56,402 bases of DNA from an uncultured Lachnospiraceae bacterium (GCA_947245585.1 CAMXPV010000024.1:1-56402); one strand, 5' to 3'; counted from the first letter of the stretch, positions 1-9,423 are shown. The notes: a model not told the origin generated them from the letters alone. Made by a program: numbers and translations.

Positions 1-1286
1 TGCAACAAATGTTACAAGAAAAGGGATATAAAATTGTACCATTTGATGAAGCGGCGGATATTTACATTGTGAACACCTGTACGGTTACCAACATTGCTGA
101 CAGAAAGAGCAGGCAGATGCTGCACAGGGCTAAAAAGCAAAATCCGGATGCCGTTGTGGTGGCGGCAGGGTGCTATGTCCAGACAGGAACGCAGAGCGTG
201 GAAAAGGATGAGGCGGTAGATCTGGCCATTGGAAATAACCGCAAGAAGGATCTGGTAAACATTTTGGAAGCGTTTCTGGAAGAGCGGTTCAAACAGAAGA
301 CGGTGGTCGATAAAATCGACATAGACCATGCGCCCTATGAGGAGATGACCTTGCGGAAAACGGCGGAGCACACCCGCGCCTACATTAAAATTCAGGACGG
401 GTGCAACCAGTTTTGCACCTATTGTATTATTCCCTACGCCAGAGGACGCGTCAGAAGCCGCCTGGAGGGGGATATTTTAAAGGAGGCGGAGGGCATGGCA
501 CAGGCCGGATACCGGGAGATCGTGCTGACAGGCATTCACCTCAGTTCTTACGGCATTGACCGGGGAGAGAGCGAACTTCTGCCTCTTCTTGAAAGGCTTT
601 CCGGCGTGGAAGGGATAGAAAGAATCCGTCTGGGCTCCCTGGAGCCGGGGATTGTGACGGAGGCTTTTGCAGCGCGGATCAGCGAAATGCAAAAAGTCTG
701 CCCCCATTTTCATCTGTCCCTGCAGAGCGGCAGCGATTCGGTGCTTCGCAGGATGAACAGACGTTATGATACATCCGCTTATTATAACGCGGTGGAACTG
801 TTGAGGAAATATTATGAAAATCCGGCGGTCACCACGGATGTGATCGTGGGGTTTCCCGGAGAGACGCAGGAAGAGTTTGCGCAGACGGAGGCGTTTTTGC
901 GCAAGGTCGGTTTTTATGAAATGCATATTTTTAAGTATTCCCGCCGCCAGGGCACGCGGGCCGCGGATATGGACGGACAGCTTACGGAGGCGGAAAAGAC
1001 CCTGCGAAGCGACTGCCTGCTAAAAGCGGAACGGGAGATGTCCCGCGCTTACCGGGAGGCTTTTGTGGGAAAAATGCAGGAGGTTCTCTTTGAGGAGACC
1101 GTGGAGAGGGATGGAATCGCTTACTGGGTCGGGCACACGCCGAACTATATTAAAGTGGCGAAGAAGGCCGAAGGGCAGGAAAATCTGAGAAATCAAATTG
1201 TCACGTGCAGGCTTGACACTTTCCTGGAAGAGGACGTACTTCTCACCCGGTTGACCAAATCGCAAAATTCTGTTATGATTAATTGA
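1..1286 (+). CDS. mtaB: tRNA t6A37 methylthiotransferase MtaB (5' partial)
   Basis: Radical-SAM methylthiotransferase of the MiaB/RimO/MtaB class, known to add a methylthio group to (c)t6A37 of tRNAs reading ANN codons. The frame is already open at base 3, and the visible protein starts roughly 20-25 residues into the family, so the true start and the first auxiliary-cluster cysteine (GCKxN) lie before the window. Seen: NTCTVTN and AAGCY cysteines of the N-terminal 4Fe-4S site, the SAM-cluster motif CNQFCTYC near residue 132 (counting from the Met at base 9), a GFPGET motif, and a C-terminal TRAM-like stretch after about residue 355. The next gene follows after 34 bases. MiaB and RimO are the alternatives; the NTCTVTN-x-ADRKSRQ pattern favours MtaB. 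Confidence 0.93.
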   Translation, partial: QQMLQEKGYKIVPFDEAADIYIVNTCTVTNIADRKSRQMLHRAKKQNPDAVVVAAGCYVQTGTQSVEKDEAVDLAIGNNRKKDLVNILEAFLEERFKQKTVVDKIDIDHAPYEEMTLRKTAEHTRAYIKIQDGCNQFCTYCIIPYARGRVRSRLEGDILKEAEGMAQAGYREIVLTGIHLSSYGIDRGESELLPLLERLSGVEGIERIRLGSLEPGIVTEAFAARISEMQKVCPHFHLSLQSGSDSVLRRMNRRYDTSAYYNAVELLRKYYENPAVTTDVIVGFPGETQEEFAQTEAFLRKVGFYEMHIFKYSRRQGTRAADMDGQLTEAEKTLRSDCLLKAEREMSRAYREAFVGKMQEVLFEETVERDGIAYWVGHTPNYIKVAKKAEGQENLRNQIVTCRLDTFLEEDVLLTRLTKSQNSVMIN

Positions 1287-1320
1287 TCAAAATAGGGAGA
1301 ATGTGTCCGGAGGAATCGCT

Positions 1321-2763
1321 ATGGTAATACAGAAGAAAAAAAGGATATTTTGTACGCTCTGCGCCTTGAGTCTTGTATTTACGACTGTGAGCTGCGGCGA
1401 CAAATCACCGCTTGATCCGAAAAATCCGACTTCGATTACGGTGTGGACTTACTATAACGGGGATCAGCTGAGTGCATTCGACAGTTTGGTGGAGGATTTT
1501 AATGAGACCGTGGGCGCGGAGAAGGGCATTCTTGTAAAGAGCGTCAGTCAGGGTTCCGTAAATGATTTGGAAACCAATGTCCTCGCGGCGGTGCAGGGCG
1601 AAGTGGGAGCCGACGAAGTGCCGAATATCTTTATGGCTTATGCGGATACGGCATACGCTGTTGACCAGATGGGTCAAGTTATGGACCTCAAAGAGTATTT
1701 AAGCGAAGAGGAGAAGAGCGCATACATAGACAGCTATATCCAGGAAGGGGACTTTGCCGGGACAGGGGAAATCAAAATATTCCCTACAGCGAAATCCTTG
1801 GAAGTGCTTGTCTTAAATAAGACGGACTGGGATGTTTTTGCGGCGGAGACGGGAGCGTCTTACGACGATCTTGCCAACATGGAGAGTCTGGTCGTAACGG
1901 CTCAGAAGTATTATGAATGGACAGATGCCAAAACGCCCGATGTGCCGGATGACGGCAAGGCGCTGTTTGGCCGCGATGCCATGGCTAATTACATGTTGAT
2001 CGGCAGTATGCAGTTGGGACAGGAAATTTTTCAGGTGTCCGACGGCAAAATGACGCTGCACTTTGACAAGGACGTGGCCCGTAAATTGTGGGATAATTAC
2101 TATATTCCTTATATCAAGGGATATTTTGCGGCTACGGGGCGTTTCAGAAGCGATGACATCAAGACGGGGAATATCATTGCCTATGTGGGCTCCAGTTCCA
2201 GCGTATCCTTTTTCCCGGATACGGTGAGCGTGAGTGATTCCGAGAGCTATCCCATTGAGATGGACGTGCTTGCCTGCCCGGAGTTTGAAGGTGGCGACTA
2301 CGCAGTACAGCAGGGTGCCGGCATGGTGGTGACCAAGGGAGAGGAAGCGGAAGTATATGCCTGCGTAGAATTTTTGAAATGGTTTACGGCGGATGAAAGA
2401 AATATTAAGTTTTCCGTGGATTCCGGTTATTTGCCGGTGACGAAGACCGGAAACAATAAGGAAGCCATCACGGGAAGTGGTGCGGAGATCAAGGACAGTA
2501 TGCTGAAGACTCTGAACGTGGGTGTAGATATGGTCAACGGCAATGAAATGTATACAACAAAGGCTTTTGAGGGAGGTACCAAGGCGAGGAATATTTTAGA
2601 ATATTCTCTCAGTGACAAAGCGGCGGCGGACAGAGAAATCGTAGTCGGCAAAATGGCACAGGGATTGAGTATGGAGGAATCGACAGCGGAGTTTGAGCTG
2701 GACGATAATTTTGAAGCGTGGTACGAGGAAACATTGCAGAGCTTGCAGGCCTTTGAGCAGTAA
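1321..2763 (+). CDS. Extracellular solute-binding lipoprotein (family 1 type)
   Basis: Predicted surface lipoprotein of 480 residues resembling sugar-type ABC transporter binding proteins. I start it at ATG 1321, with GGAGG at 1309-1313, rather than the in-frame GTG at 1303. A lysine-rich N terminus and hydrophobic segment end in TTVSCGD, a lipobox-like cleavage site. The mature protein opens with the family-typical ITVWTYYNGDQ and carries EFLKWFT near the C terminus. No permease or ATPase gene is beside it. Instead the next gene, 32 bases downstream, is a membrane GGDEF/EAL protein, so a ligand-sensing role is more likely than transport. The ligand cannot be read from sequence. Confidence 0.85.
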   Translation: MVIQKKKRIFCTLCALSLVFTTVSCGDKSPLDPKNPTSITVWTYYNGDQLSAFDSLVEDFNETVGAEKGILVKSVSQGSVNDLETNVLAAVQGEVGADEVPNIFMAYADTAYAVDQMGQVMDLKEYLSEEEKSAYIDSYIQEGDFAGTGEIKIFPTAKSLEVLVLNKTDWDVFAAETGASYDDLANMESLVVTAQKYYEWTDAKTPDVPDDGKALFGRDAMANYMLIGSMQLGQEIFQVSDGKMTLHFDKDVARKLWDNYYIPYIKGYFAATGRFRSDDIKTGNIIAYVGSSSSVSFFPDTVSVSDSESYPIEMDVLACPEFEGGDYAVQQGAGMVVTKGEEAEVYACVEFLKWFTADERNIKFSVDSGYLPVTKTGNNKEAITGSGAEIKDSMLKTLNVGVDMVNGNEMYTTKAFEGGTKARNILEYSLSDKAAADREIVVGKMAQGLSMEESTAEFELDDNFEAWYEETLQSLQAFEQ

Positions 2764-2795
2764 ACAGCTTACAAGAGAGTAACAGGTAAACAACG

Positions 2796-5783
2796 ATGTC
2801 TGATCACAAGGGAAAAGGCAGAACAATTTTCTGGATGGCGCTTCGTTCCCTCCTGTTGGTGCTGACCGTGGAAATGCTTCTCCTTGCGGGAAGTTTGGTA
2901 GTGGGCGGCGTCATCCAGAAACTTAACAGGAATGCGCAGGACATTTTGTCCAAGCAGGTGGAAAACAGGGGGAGTTATCTGGCTAACGATATGGCGATCA
3001 ACTGGTCAAACTTAAGTGCGATCAGTGATAAGGTTGATGCTTCCCTTCAGGAGCTTCTTAATGACAGAGGGATGACGGCGGCGGAGTTTGTCGGGTCAGG
3101 TGAGAGCGCATTGCTGATCAATGAAGTTTGTCAGGATATGATTGACACTATGTACAGTAAGCAGGTGTCAGGTATTTTTATGCTCTTAAATACGGAGGGA
3201 CCTGGCGGGGTGTCACCTGAGACGGTGCAGGGAATTTATTTGCGTGACCTTGATCCCACATCCATGCCTTCGGATCTCCATGCAGATATTCTGGTGGAGA
3301 GAGCGCCGGTGGCTGTTGTGCGGGCCGGATACCTGGCCACAGATACGAGTTGGCAGCCGGTTTTTTCTGCGGCGGACAGCATAGATCAACCGTTTTTCTA
3401 TAAGCCTTATCAGGCGGCGCTCGAGGGAGGAGGCAAACTTTCCTCGGAGGCTTGCGGTTATTGGACCACGCAGACTTACAATCTGTCAGGAGATAACCGG
3501 AAGGCTATTTCCTACTCGCAGCCTTTAATCCTGCCGGACGGTACCGTCTACGGCGTGATCGGTGTGGAAATTTTGTCGGACTATTTACAGACGCTTCTGC
3601 CTGGCGGAGAGCTTTTGGAACAGGATTGCGGTTCCTATATGATTGCCTGCAGTACGGAGGACGGTGCGCTTTCACCCGTGGTTTTGTCCAGTGAAAGGCT
3701 GTCCGACGGGAAGATGGACGAGCTGCATTTCCTGTTTACGGATCAGAAACAGACTGCGGTGACGGATGAAGAGAACGAGTATTACGGTGCGGTGAGGAAC
3801 ATGGTTCTCTATAGCAGAAATGCGCCCTTTGATTCCGATAAATGGTATCTGGTCGGATTTGCAAAGGAAGATGATTTGTATTCATTTGCGATTCAGGTGC
3901 AGAGAACGCTGATGGCTTCTTTCATCGGAACGATATTGATCGGGTTAATCGGTATTTTTCTGGTGAGTTACCGGCTGTCCAAGCCTATTCATATGCTTTC
4001 GGGGGAAGTGGAAAAGGCGAAGCAGACAGGAGAGCAGCTCGCTCTTCCGAGCACAGGCATTCGTGAAATTGATCAATTTTCCGGAGCAATTACCCGGATG
4101 CAGCAGGAGGTTGCGGATTCGGCGACTAGGTTCATGCAGATTATACATATGTCTAGCGTGGATTTGGCGGGCTATGAGCTGCGGGAAGGTTCCGACAGGG
4201 TTTATGTGACGGCAAATTATTTCCCACTGATGGGTGCGGAAAATGTGGATATCGACAATCTGACTGTGGACAAATTCCGTCAGATCAAAATGGACATCAA
4301 GAAAAATATTACGTCCAGAACTGCCGAGGACGGAAGCACCATTTATGCCATGCAGCAGAAGGACGGCAAGGTGAAGTATCTGCGTTCGACCACAACGCAG
4401 GATGGGGACAAACTTGTGGGACTTTTGGAGGATGTCACGGCTTCCACCCTTGAAAAGAAGCAGATTGAGCGGGAGAGGGACAGCGATATCCTGACCAAAC
4501 TCTATGGCAGACAGGGATTCCGGCGGGAAGCGGAGGAGTTGTTTGCGCAGCCTGAGGTGATGAAACATGCGGCGCTGCTCATGATCGACCTGGATAATCT
4601 GAAAACCACAAACGACAGATTCGGGCATAATTTTGGAGATCTTTATATACAGACGGCAGCCCGGTGTTTTCAGGAAAATACGCCGGAGGGCACACTGTGC
4701 GCACGCCTTGGCGGCGACGAATTCCAGATTCTGTTCTATGGGTTTGATGACAGGGAAACAATCAGAGAATGTCTGGAAAAATTATACCGGGCCATCGGTG
4801 AGGTGGAATTTGTGCTGCCCGACGGGCAGAATATGGGGTTGAGCGCTTCCGGCGGCTATGCGTGGTATCCGGAGGACAGCGACAGCCTTCCTGTCTTGAT
4901 GAAATACTCTGATTTTGCCATGTATCAGGTAAAGCGAACGAAGAAAGGGCAGCTTAAGGAGTTTGACGGCGAGGCCTGGAAACAACAGATGTCCGAGGAT
5001 CAGAGCCGCCTGGAGTTTCATCAGATGTTGGATGCAGGAAAGATCAGCTATCATTTCCAACCGATCTTTCGGGCGGAGGATGGCGCGGTCTACGGGTATG
5101 AGGCGTTGATGCGCGTGGATATGCCGAGTCTGCGCGAGCCGAAGATGGTGCTGCAGATTGCCAGAGAAGAAGGCCTTATGAGCGAGATAGAAAAGCTGAC
5201 GATGTTTAGGGCAAGTGAGAGCTATGTGGCGCTTCTCGACAAAGGGGTGGTGCCGGAGTCTGCCTTTTTGTTTATCAATTCTATCGCCAATGAGGATATG
5301 ACGGTGGAAGACGAGAAGGAATATCATGAACGTTTTGCGCAGATTCAGGATCGGGTGATCATTGAGATCACGGAGACGGAAAATCTGGAGATGGAATTAA
5401 TCCGAAAGAAGAGCGCTGCGGAAGGGTTTACGGGCATTTTTGCACTGGATGATTACGGAAGCGGTTATAACAGTGAATTAAATCTCCTGACGCTGAATCC
5501 TCATTATGTGAAGGTGGATGTCACCATTGTGAGAGATATCGACGTGGATGAGAATAAACAGCAGATTGTGCGGAATATTGTGCAGTATGCCCATGAGCGT
5601 GATATGAAAATTATCGCGGAGGGAATTGAGACGGGAGCAGAGCTGAAGAAACTTTTGGGGCTTAATGTGGACTTCTTGCAGGGATTTTATCTGGCCAAAC
5701 CGGGTGCGGTGCCCCCCGCGCTCTCCGAGGACGCGAGACTTCTTTTGTGGGATCGGCGGCAGAGCGGCGAAACCAAAGAGTAA
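2796..5783 (+). CDS. Membrane sensor GGDEF-EAL cyclic-di-GMP enzyme
   Basis: Large (995 aa) cyclic-di-GMP turnover protein. Order: TM helix ~10-35; extracytoplasmic Cache-like region to ~370; TM helix ~373-397; HAMP-like linker; a PAS-like segment ~450-560; GGDEF domain with an intact GGDEF at 639-643; EAL domain with EAL at 769-771. The cyclase lacks an RxxD inhibitory site at the usual place before GGDEF. In the EAL part, the INS, EITE, DDYGSGY, VKVD and AEGIET motifs expected for catalysis are all present, so both activities could be real. It follows the binding protein by 32 bases, probably in one transcript, with the lipoprotein feeding ligand state to the Cache domain. Net direction (synthesis or hydrolysis) is unknown. 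Confidence 0.9.
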   Translation: MSDHKGKGRTIFWMALRSLLLVLTVEMLLLAGSLVVGGVIQKLNRNAQDILSKQVENRGSYLANDMAINWSNLSAISDKVDASLQELLNDRGMTAAEFVGSGESALLINEVCQDMIDTMYSKQVSGIFMLLNTEGPGGVSPETVQGIYLRDLDPTSMPSDLHADILVERAPVAVVRAGYLATDTSWQPVFSAADSIDQPFFYKPYQAALEGGGKLSSEACGYWTTQTYNLSGDNRKAISYSQPLILPDGTVYGVIGVEILSDYLQTLLPGGELLEQDCGSYMIACSTEDGALSPVVLSSERLSDGKMDELHFLFTDQKQTAVTDEENEYYGAVRNMVLYSRNAPFDSDKWYLVGFAKEDDLYSFAIQVQRTLMASFIGTILIGLIGIFLVSYRLSKPIHMLSGEVEKAKQTGEQLALPSTGIREIDQFSGAITRMQQEVADSATRFMQIIHMSSVDLAGYELREGSDRVYVTANYFPLMGAENVDIDNLTVDKFRQIKMDIKKNITSRTAEDGSTIYAMQQKDGKVKYLRSTTTQDGDKLVGLLEDVTASTLEKKQIERERDSDILTKLYGRQGFRREAEELFAQPEVMKHAALLMIDLDNLKTTNDRFGHNFGDLYIQTAARCFQENTPEGTLCARLGGDEFQILFYGFDDRETIRECLEKLYRAIGEVEFVLPDGQNMGLSASGGYAWYPEDSDSLPVLMKYSDFAMYQVKRTKKGQLKEFDGEAWKQQMSEDQSRLEFHQMLDAGKISYHFQPIFRAEDGAVYGYEALMRVDMPSLREPKMVLQIAREEGLMSEIEKLTMFRASESYVALLDKGVVPESAFLFINSIANEDMTVEDEKEYHERFAQIQDRVIIEITETENLEMELIRKKSAAEGFTGIFALDDYGSGYNSELNLLTLNPHYVKVDVTIVRDIDVDENKQQIVRNIVQYAHERDMKIIAEGIETGAELKKLLGLNVDFLQGFYLAKPGAVPPALSEDARLLLWDRRQSGETKE

Positions 5784-5797
5784 CTCTATTTTTTACA

Positions 5798-5826
5798 TTG
5801 AATTTTAGGAAATGATAGGGTATGAT
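5798..5826 (+). promoter_or_regulatory. Predicted vegetative promoter for the ireB operon
   Basis: TTGAAT (5798-5803), a 17-base spacer and TATGAT (5821-5826) sit just after the GGDEF/EAL gene and about 110 bases before ireB. This is a good match to the housekeeping sigma pattern. No rho-independent hairpin separates it from the upstream gene, so read-through is possible. Confidence 0.5.
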
Positions 5827-5848
5827 GAGATTATGTTCCGCCGAAGGG

Positions 5849-5881
5849 GATATTTTGCGGGAGAAAAGCAGATATTTTGCG
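5849..5881 (+). repeat. Two 11-bp direct repeats GATATTTTGCG in the ireB leader
   Basis: GATATTTTGCG occurs at 5849-5859 and again at 5871-5881, 22 bases start to start (about two helical turns), downstream of the predicted promoter and upstream of ireB. The phasing suggests a protein site, but no regulator can be named. Confidence 0.4.
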
Positions 5882-5934
5882 AATGGGCACGGATAAGGAA
5901 GGCAATAATAAACGGTAGATAAGGGCGTGAGAAT

Positions 5935-6213
5935 ATGCAGGATAGAGATTTAGAAAATACACAGTTTTTCACCGTGGAGACAGAGCCGGAGACAGGCGTG
6001 AAATTGGTGCTGTCCACGGTGTATGAGGCGTTGACGGAGAAGGGGTATAATCCGGTCAACCAGATCGTTGGCTACATCATGTCCGGCGATCCTACTTACA
6101 TTACCAGCCATAAGAACGCAAGAAGCCTTATCATGAAAGTAGAGAGAGACGAGCTTGTGGAGGAAATGTTGGTAGAGTATATCAAGAATTCCATTGAGGC
6201 GAAAAAGCATTGA
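5935..6213 (+). CDS. ireB: IreB family regulatory phosphoprotein (UPF0297)
   Basis: Small cytoplasmic protein of 92 residues. In Enterococcus, IreB is a substrate of the Ser/Thr kinase IreK and affects cephalosporin resistance. The sequence follows the family closely from the N-terminal region (TQFFTVE) through [33 protein letters not shown], with the threonine-rich N terminus where phosphorylation is known. Its place directly before ruvX and a DUF1292 gene is the conserved Firmicute order. The ATG start is at 5935. Identification is by sequence pattern and context; the role in this organism is inferred. Confidence 0.93.
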   Translation: MQDRDLENTQFFTVETEPETGVKLVLSTVYEALTEKGYNPVNQIVGYIMSGDPTYITSHKNARSLIMKVERDELVEEMLVEYIKNSIEAKKH

Positions 6214-6243
6214 TCTGTCTACCCCGTGGAGTGAAAAGAACAT

Positions 6244-6666
6244 ATGAGAATTATGGGATTGGATTTTGGGTCTAAAACAGTGGGTGTAGCGATCAGTGAT
6301 CCGCTGCTCATCACAGCGCAGGGCATTGAAATCATCAGACGTAAGGACGAAAATAAGCTCAGACAGACACTTGCGCGGATCGAGGCGTTGGTGGCGGAGT
6401 ATGAAGTGGAGAAGATTGTTCTGGGTTTGCCGAAGAACATGAACGATACGATGGGGGAACGGGCCGGGTTATCGTTGGAATTTAAAGAGAAACTTGAGCG
6501 TAGAACCGGGCTTCCTGTTGTGATGTGGGATGAACGGCTGACGACGGTGGCGGCTGACCGGGTTATGATGGAGGCCGGAATCCGGAGAGAAAACCGCAAG
6601 GAATATGTGGACAAGATTGCGGCGTGTTTTATTTTGCAGGGATATCTCGACGCGTGTAAGAAGTAA
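6244..6666 (+). CDS. ruvX: Putative pre-16S rRNA nuclease / Holliday junction resolvase RuvX (YqgF)
   Basis: RNase H-fold protein of 140 residues. YqgF homologues are implicated in 5' maturation of 16S rRNA and were earlier named Holliday junction resolvases. Seen: N-terminal [18 protein letters not shown] with the first acidic catalytic residue, a central [17 protein letters not shown], the WDERLTT block with the second acid, and a C-terminal [14 protein letters not shown] with the third. Length is normal for the family. It sits between ireB and the DUF1292 gene with short gaps, so it is very likely co-transcribed with them. Confidence 0.94.
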   Translation: MRIMGLDFGSKTVGVAISDPLLITAQGIEIIRRKDENKLRQTLARIEALVAEYEVEKIVLGLPKNMNDTMGERAGLSLEFKEKLERRTGLPVVMWDERLTTVAADRVMMEAGIRRENRKEYVDKIAACFILQGYLDACKK

Positions 6667-6676
6667 TGGAGGCTGT

Positions 6677-6934
6677 ATGGAAAAGGTTAGGTTTACGCCG
6701 CAGGAAGGCGAGGCTGTTGACTTCTATGTTTTAGAACAGACAATGATAGGCGGCGAGAGCTACCTTCTTGTGACGGATTCGGAAGAGGAAGACGGGGAGG
6801 CGCTTATTTTGCGCGATATCTCCGCACCGGAGGATTCGGAAGCGGTGTACGAGATCGTTGAGGACGATGAGAAATTAAATGCAGTGGCGGCTGTGTTTGA
6901 AAATATGATGGACGACGTAGATATTATTCAGTAA
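6677..6934 (+). CDS. DUF1292 family small acidic protein
   Basis: Acidic 85-residue protein of unknown biochemical role. I start it at ATG 6677, preceded by GGAGG (6668-6672); an upstream in-frame ATG at 6605 would lie inside ruvX without a ribosome site. Seen: a beta-rich centre (FYVLEQT, SYLLVTD), many Asp/Glu, and the family-like ending ENMMDDVDIIQ. It completes the conserved ireB-ruvX-DUF1292 trio (compare yrzL-yrrK-yrzB in Bacillus). The stop is 18 bases before the RNase J start. Confidence 0.88.
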   Translation: MEKVRFTPQEGEAVDFYVLEQTMIGGESYLLVTDSEEEDGEALILRDISAPEDSEAVYEIVEDDEKLNAVAAVFENMMDDVDIIQ

Positions 6935-6952
6935 AAATGGAGGGAAATTTTT

Positions 6953-8629
6953 TTGAAGAAAAATGAACAGGGAAATTCGGCGGATAAGCTGAAAGTTATC
7001 CCATTAGGCGGACTTGAGCAGATTGGGCTTAATATTACTGCCTTTGAATATGAGGATAGCATTGTTGTGGTGGATTGCGGGCTTTCGTTTCCGGAAGACG
7101 AGATGTTGGGAATCGACCTGGTGATACCGGATATCACCTATTTGAAAGATAACGCGAACAAAGTGAAGGGGTTTGTGATTACCCACGGGCATGAAGATCA
7201 CATTGGGGCGCTGCCCTATGTACTTAAGGAATTAAACATACCGGTCTATGCGACAAAACTTACCATGGGCATCATTGAGAATAAACTCGAAGAGCATGGA
7301 TTGATGAAGACGACCAAGAGAAAGGTTGTCAAGTTTGGACAGTCGATCAATCTGGGGCAGTTTCGGATTGAGTTTATAAAGACCAATCACAGTATTGTAG
7401 ATGCGGCGGCGTTGGCCATTTATTCCCCGGCAGGCGTGGTGGTGCATACGGGAGATTTTAAGGTAGACTACACGCCGGTATTTGGGGATGCCATTGATTT
7501 ACAGAGATTTGCGGAGATCGGGAAAAAGGGCGTGCTTGCGCTTATGTGCGACTCTACAAATGCGGAGAGACTGGGGTTTACCCCTTCTGAGAAGACGGTG
7601 GGAAAGACCTTTGACTCTCTCTTCTTGGAACACAAGGACACCCGTATTTTAATTGCCACCTTTGCATCCAATGTGGACCGGGTGCGCCAGATTATCAATA
7701 CGGCGGAAAGGTTTGACAGAAAGGTTGTGGTGGAAGGCCGCAGCATGATTAACATTATCGAAACGGCCTCCAACCTGGGTTATCTGCAGATTGCCGACAA
7801 AACGCTGATTGATGTGGAGGAGCTTAAGAATTATCAGCCCGAGAAGACGGTTATCATCACCACGGGAAGCCAGGGCGAGAGTATGGCGGCCTTAAGCCGT
7901 ATGGCGAGCAATAACCATAAGAAGATTTCTATTATGCCGGGAGATACGGTTATCTTTTCCTCCCACCCGATCCCGGGCAATGAGAAGGCGGTTACGAATA
8001 TTATCAACGAGCTGCAGATGAAGGGTGCGGACGTTATTTTTCAGGATGTGCATGTGTCGGGACATGCCTGTCAGGAGGAGATCAAGCTGATTTATTCGCT
8101 TGTGAAGCCTAAATATGCAATTCCCGTCCATGGGGAATACAAGCATAGAAAGGCACAGGCAAAGATTGCAGCGCAGCTTGGGATTCCCAAGGAGAATATC
8201 TTTATGCTCCAGTCCGGCGACGTGTTGGAGATGGATAATCACAGGGCTGTTGTGAATGGCAGGGTGCCCGTGGGAGCGATTCTTGTAGATGGACTGGGCG
8301 TGGGCGATGTGGGCAATGTGGTGCTGCGCGACAGACAGCATCTGGCAGAGGACGGCATTATGATTGTTGTGATGGCGCTAGAGTCCCACAGCGATCAATT
8401 GGTTTCGGGGCCTGATATTGTGTCAAGAGGCTTTGTCTATGTGAGGGAGTCCGATGAGCTGTTAGATGAGGCGAGACTTCTGGTAGATCAGGCCGTGCAG
8501 GACTGTCTTGACAGGGGAAAGACTGATTGGGGAAAATTAAAGAGCACCGTTAAGGATGTCTTGAGCGACTTTGTCTGGAAGAAGACGAAGAGGAGGCCGA
8601 TGATACTGCCCATCATCATGGAAGTCTAA
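6953..8629 (+). CDS. rnj: Ribonuclease J
   Basis: Metallo-beta-lactamase/beta-CASP ribonuclease with endo- and 5'-3' exonuclease activity, central to mRNA decay and rRNA maturation in Firmicutes. The 558-residue length fits. Seen: PLGGLEQIGLN start, the zinc motif THGHEDHIGALPY near residues 75-88, HTGDFKVD, the beta-CASP GSQGE and SSHPIPGNE motifs, and HVSGHA/PVHGEYKH in the C-terminal half. Translation appears to start at TTG 6953 with TGGAGGG at 6938-6944. It lies in the ireB operon and is followed after 22 bases by ylbF. Whether it is J1-like or J2-like cannot be decided here. Confidence 0.95.
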   Translation: MKKNEQGNSADKLKVIPLGGLEQIGLNITAFEYEDSIVVVDCGLSFPEDEMLGIDLVIPDITYLKDNANKVKGFVITHGHEDHIGALPYVLKELNIPVYATKLTMGIIENKLEEHGLMKTTKRKVVKFGQSINLGQFRIEFIKTNHSIVDAAALAIYSPAGVVVHTGDFKVDYTPVFGDAIDLQRFAEIGKKGVLALMCDSTNAERLGFTPSEKTVGKTFDSLFLEHKDTRILIATFASNVDRVRQIINTAERFDRKVVVEGRSMINIIETASNLGYLQIADKTLIDVEELKNYQPEKTVIITTGSQGESMAALSRMASNNHKKISIMPGDTVIFSSHPIPGNEKAVTNIINELQMKGADVIFQDVHVSGHACQEEIKLIYSLVKPKYAIPVHGEYKHRKAQAKIAAQLGIPKENIFMLQSGDVLEMDNHRAVVNGRVPVGAILVDGLGVGDVGNVVLRDRQHLAEDGIMIVVMALESHSDQLVSGPDIVSRGFVYVRESDELLDEARLLVDQAVQDCLDRGKTDWGKLKSTVKDVLSDFVWKKTKRRPMILPIIMEV

Positions 8630-8651
8630 ATGATAAAGGAGAGAATACACC

Positions 8652-8984
8652 ATGTCAGACAAAGAGATCATAGCGGCAGCCAAGCAGTTTGCAGATACAA
8701 TTATGACCTCAGACACCTATAAAGAATACCTGTACCAACGGGAAAAGATAAAAAAACAGCCGGAACTCTATGAGAAAGTGAATGAGTACAGGCAGCGAAA
8801 TTTTGATATACAGAATGAAGCGGACAGCGATGACATTTTTGAACGCATGGAGGCGTTTGAAAAGGAGTATGAGAAATTTCGGGAAGATCCTTTTGTGGAT
8901 AGTTTTTTGCGGGCGGAGTTGGCCTTCTGCCGTATGATGCAGGAAGTTTATGTATTGTTGGCGGAGGAAATCGACTTCGAGTAG
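8652..8984 (+). CDS. YlbF/YmcA family regulator
   Basis: Helical cytoplasmic protein of 110 residues in the YlbF/YmcA family. In Bacillus, YlbF, YmcA and YaaT form the Y-complex that works with RNase Y in mRNA maturation. Seen: repeated amphipathic helices (AAKQFADTIMTSDTYKEYL, FRxREKIKK-like segment, EAFEKEYEKFREDP) and the family's C-terminal VDSFLRAE. Placement directly after RNase J supports an RNA-turnover link, though that is inference. No catalytic motif is expected. Confidence 0.85.
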   Translation: MSDKEIIAAAKQFADTIMTSDTYKEYLYQREKIKKQPELYEKVNEYRQRNFDIQNEADSDDIFERMEAFEKEYEKFREDPFVDSFLRAELAFCRMMQEVYVLLAEEIDFE

Positions 8985-8997
8985 ACGAGGAGAAGTT

Positions 8998-9423
8998 ATG
9001 AGTATAAAAGAAGCTATTGGCTCTACGTTTGAGCTGATTGTCAAAGTGGCATTTCTGGTTTTTGCTGTCATGTATATTATAAAGACCGCCACAGCAGCTT
9101 ATGGGTATGGGTACCGCGTATTTACGGAAGAGCCGGTTTCCCAGGGAGAAGGCAGGACAATCAGTGTCAGTGTGGAGGAACCGGTCTCCATAAAAGATGT
9201 AGGAAAAATGTTGGAGGAACGGGGACTGATCAGGGACGCAAATCTCTTTGTGATTCAGGAACTCCTTTCGGAAAACCACAATAAAATACAACCCGGCATC
9301 TACGATTTGAGTACCGCTATGACGGCGGAGGAGATGTTGGCTGTCATGGCGGCGGATGCGCCTGAGGAAGGCGAGGATGCAGATGCGGGAGAAACACCGG
9401 ACGCGGGGGAGGGGACGCAGTGA
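8998..9423 (+). CDS. Short MltG-like membrane protein lacking the catalytic domain
   Basis: 141-residue single-pass protein. One TM helix at about residues 17-32 is followed by an extracellular LysM-like segment (VSVEEPVSIKDVGKMLEERGLIRDANLF, then IQPGIYDLSTAMTAEEML) that matches the N-terminal part of endolytic transglycosylase MltG/YceG. The protein then ends in a low-complexity acidic tail, so the ~200-residue catalytic YceG domain is absent. The ATG 8998 follows GAGGAGAAG. It occupies the position of yrrL (mltG) before trmR (yrrM) and trhP (yrrO) known in Bacillus. It is probably a peptidoglycan-binding or regulatory remnant of the family rather than an active enzyme. Confidence 0.75.
   Translation: MSIKEAIGSTFELIVKVAFLVFAVMYIIKTATAAYGYGYRVFTEEPVSQGEGRTISVSVEEPVSIKDVGKMLEERGLIRDANLFVIQELLSENHNKIQPGIYDLSTAMTAEEMLAVMAADAPEEGEDADAGETPDAGEGTQ

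Noticed and set aside
5935..6243. Minus-strand open frames across ireB
   Set aside because: Shadow frames opposite a conserved gene with no start context.
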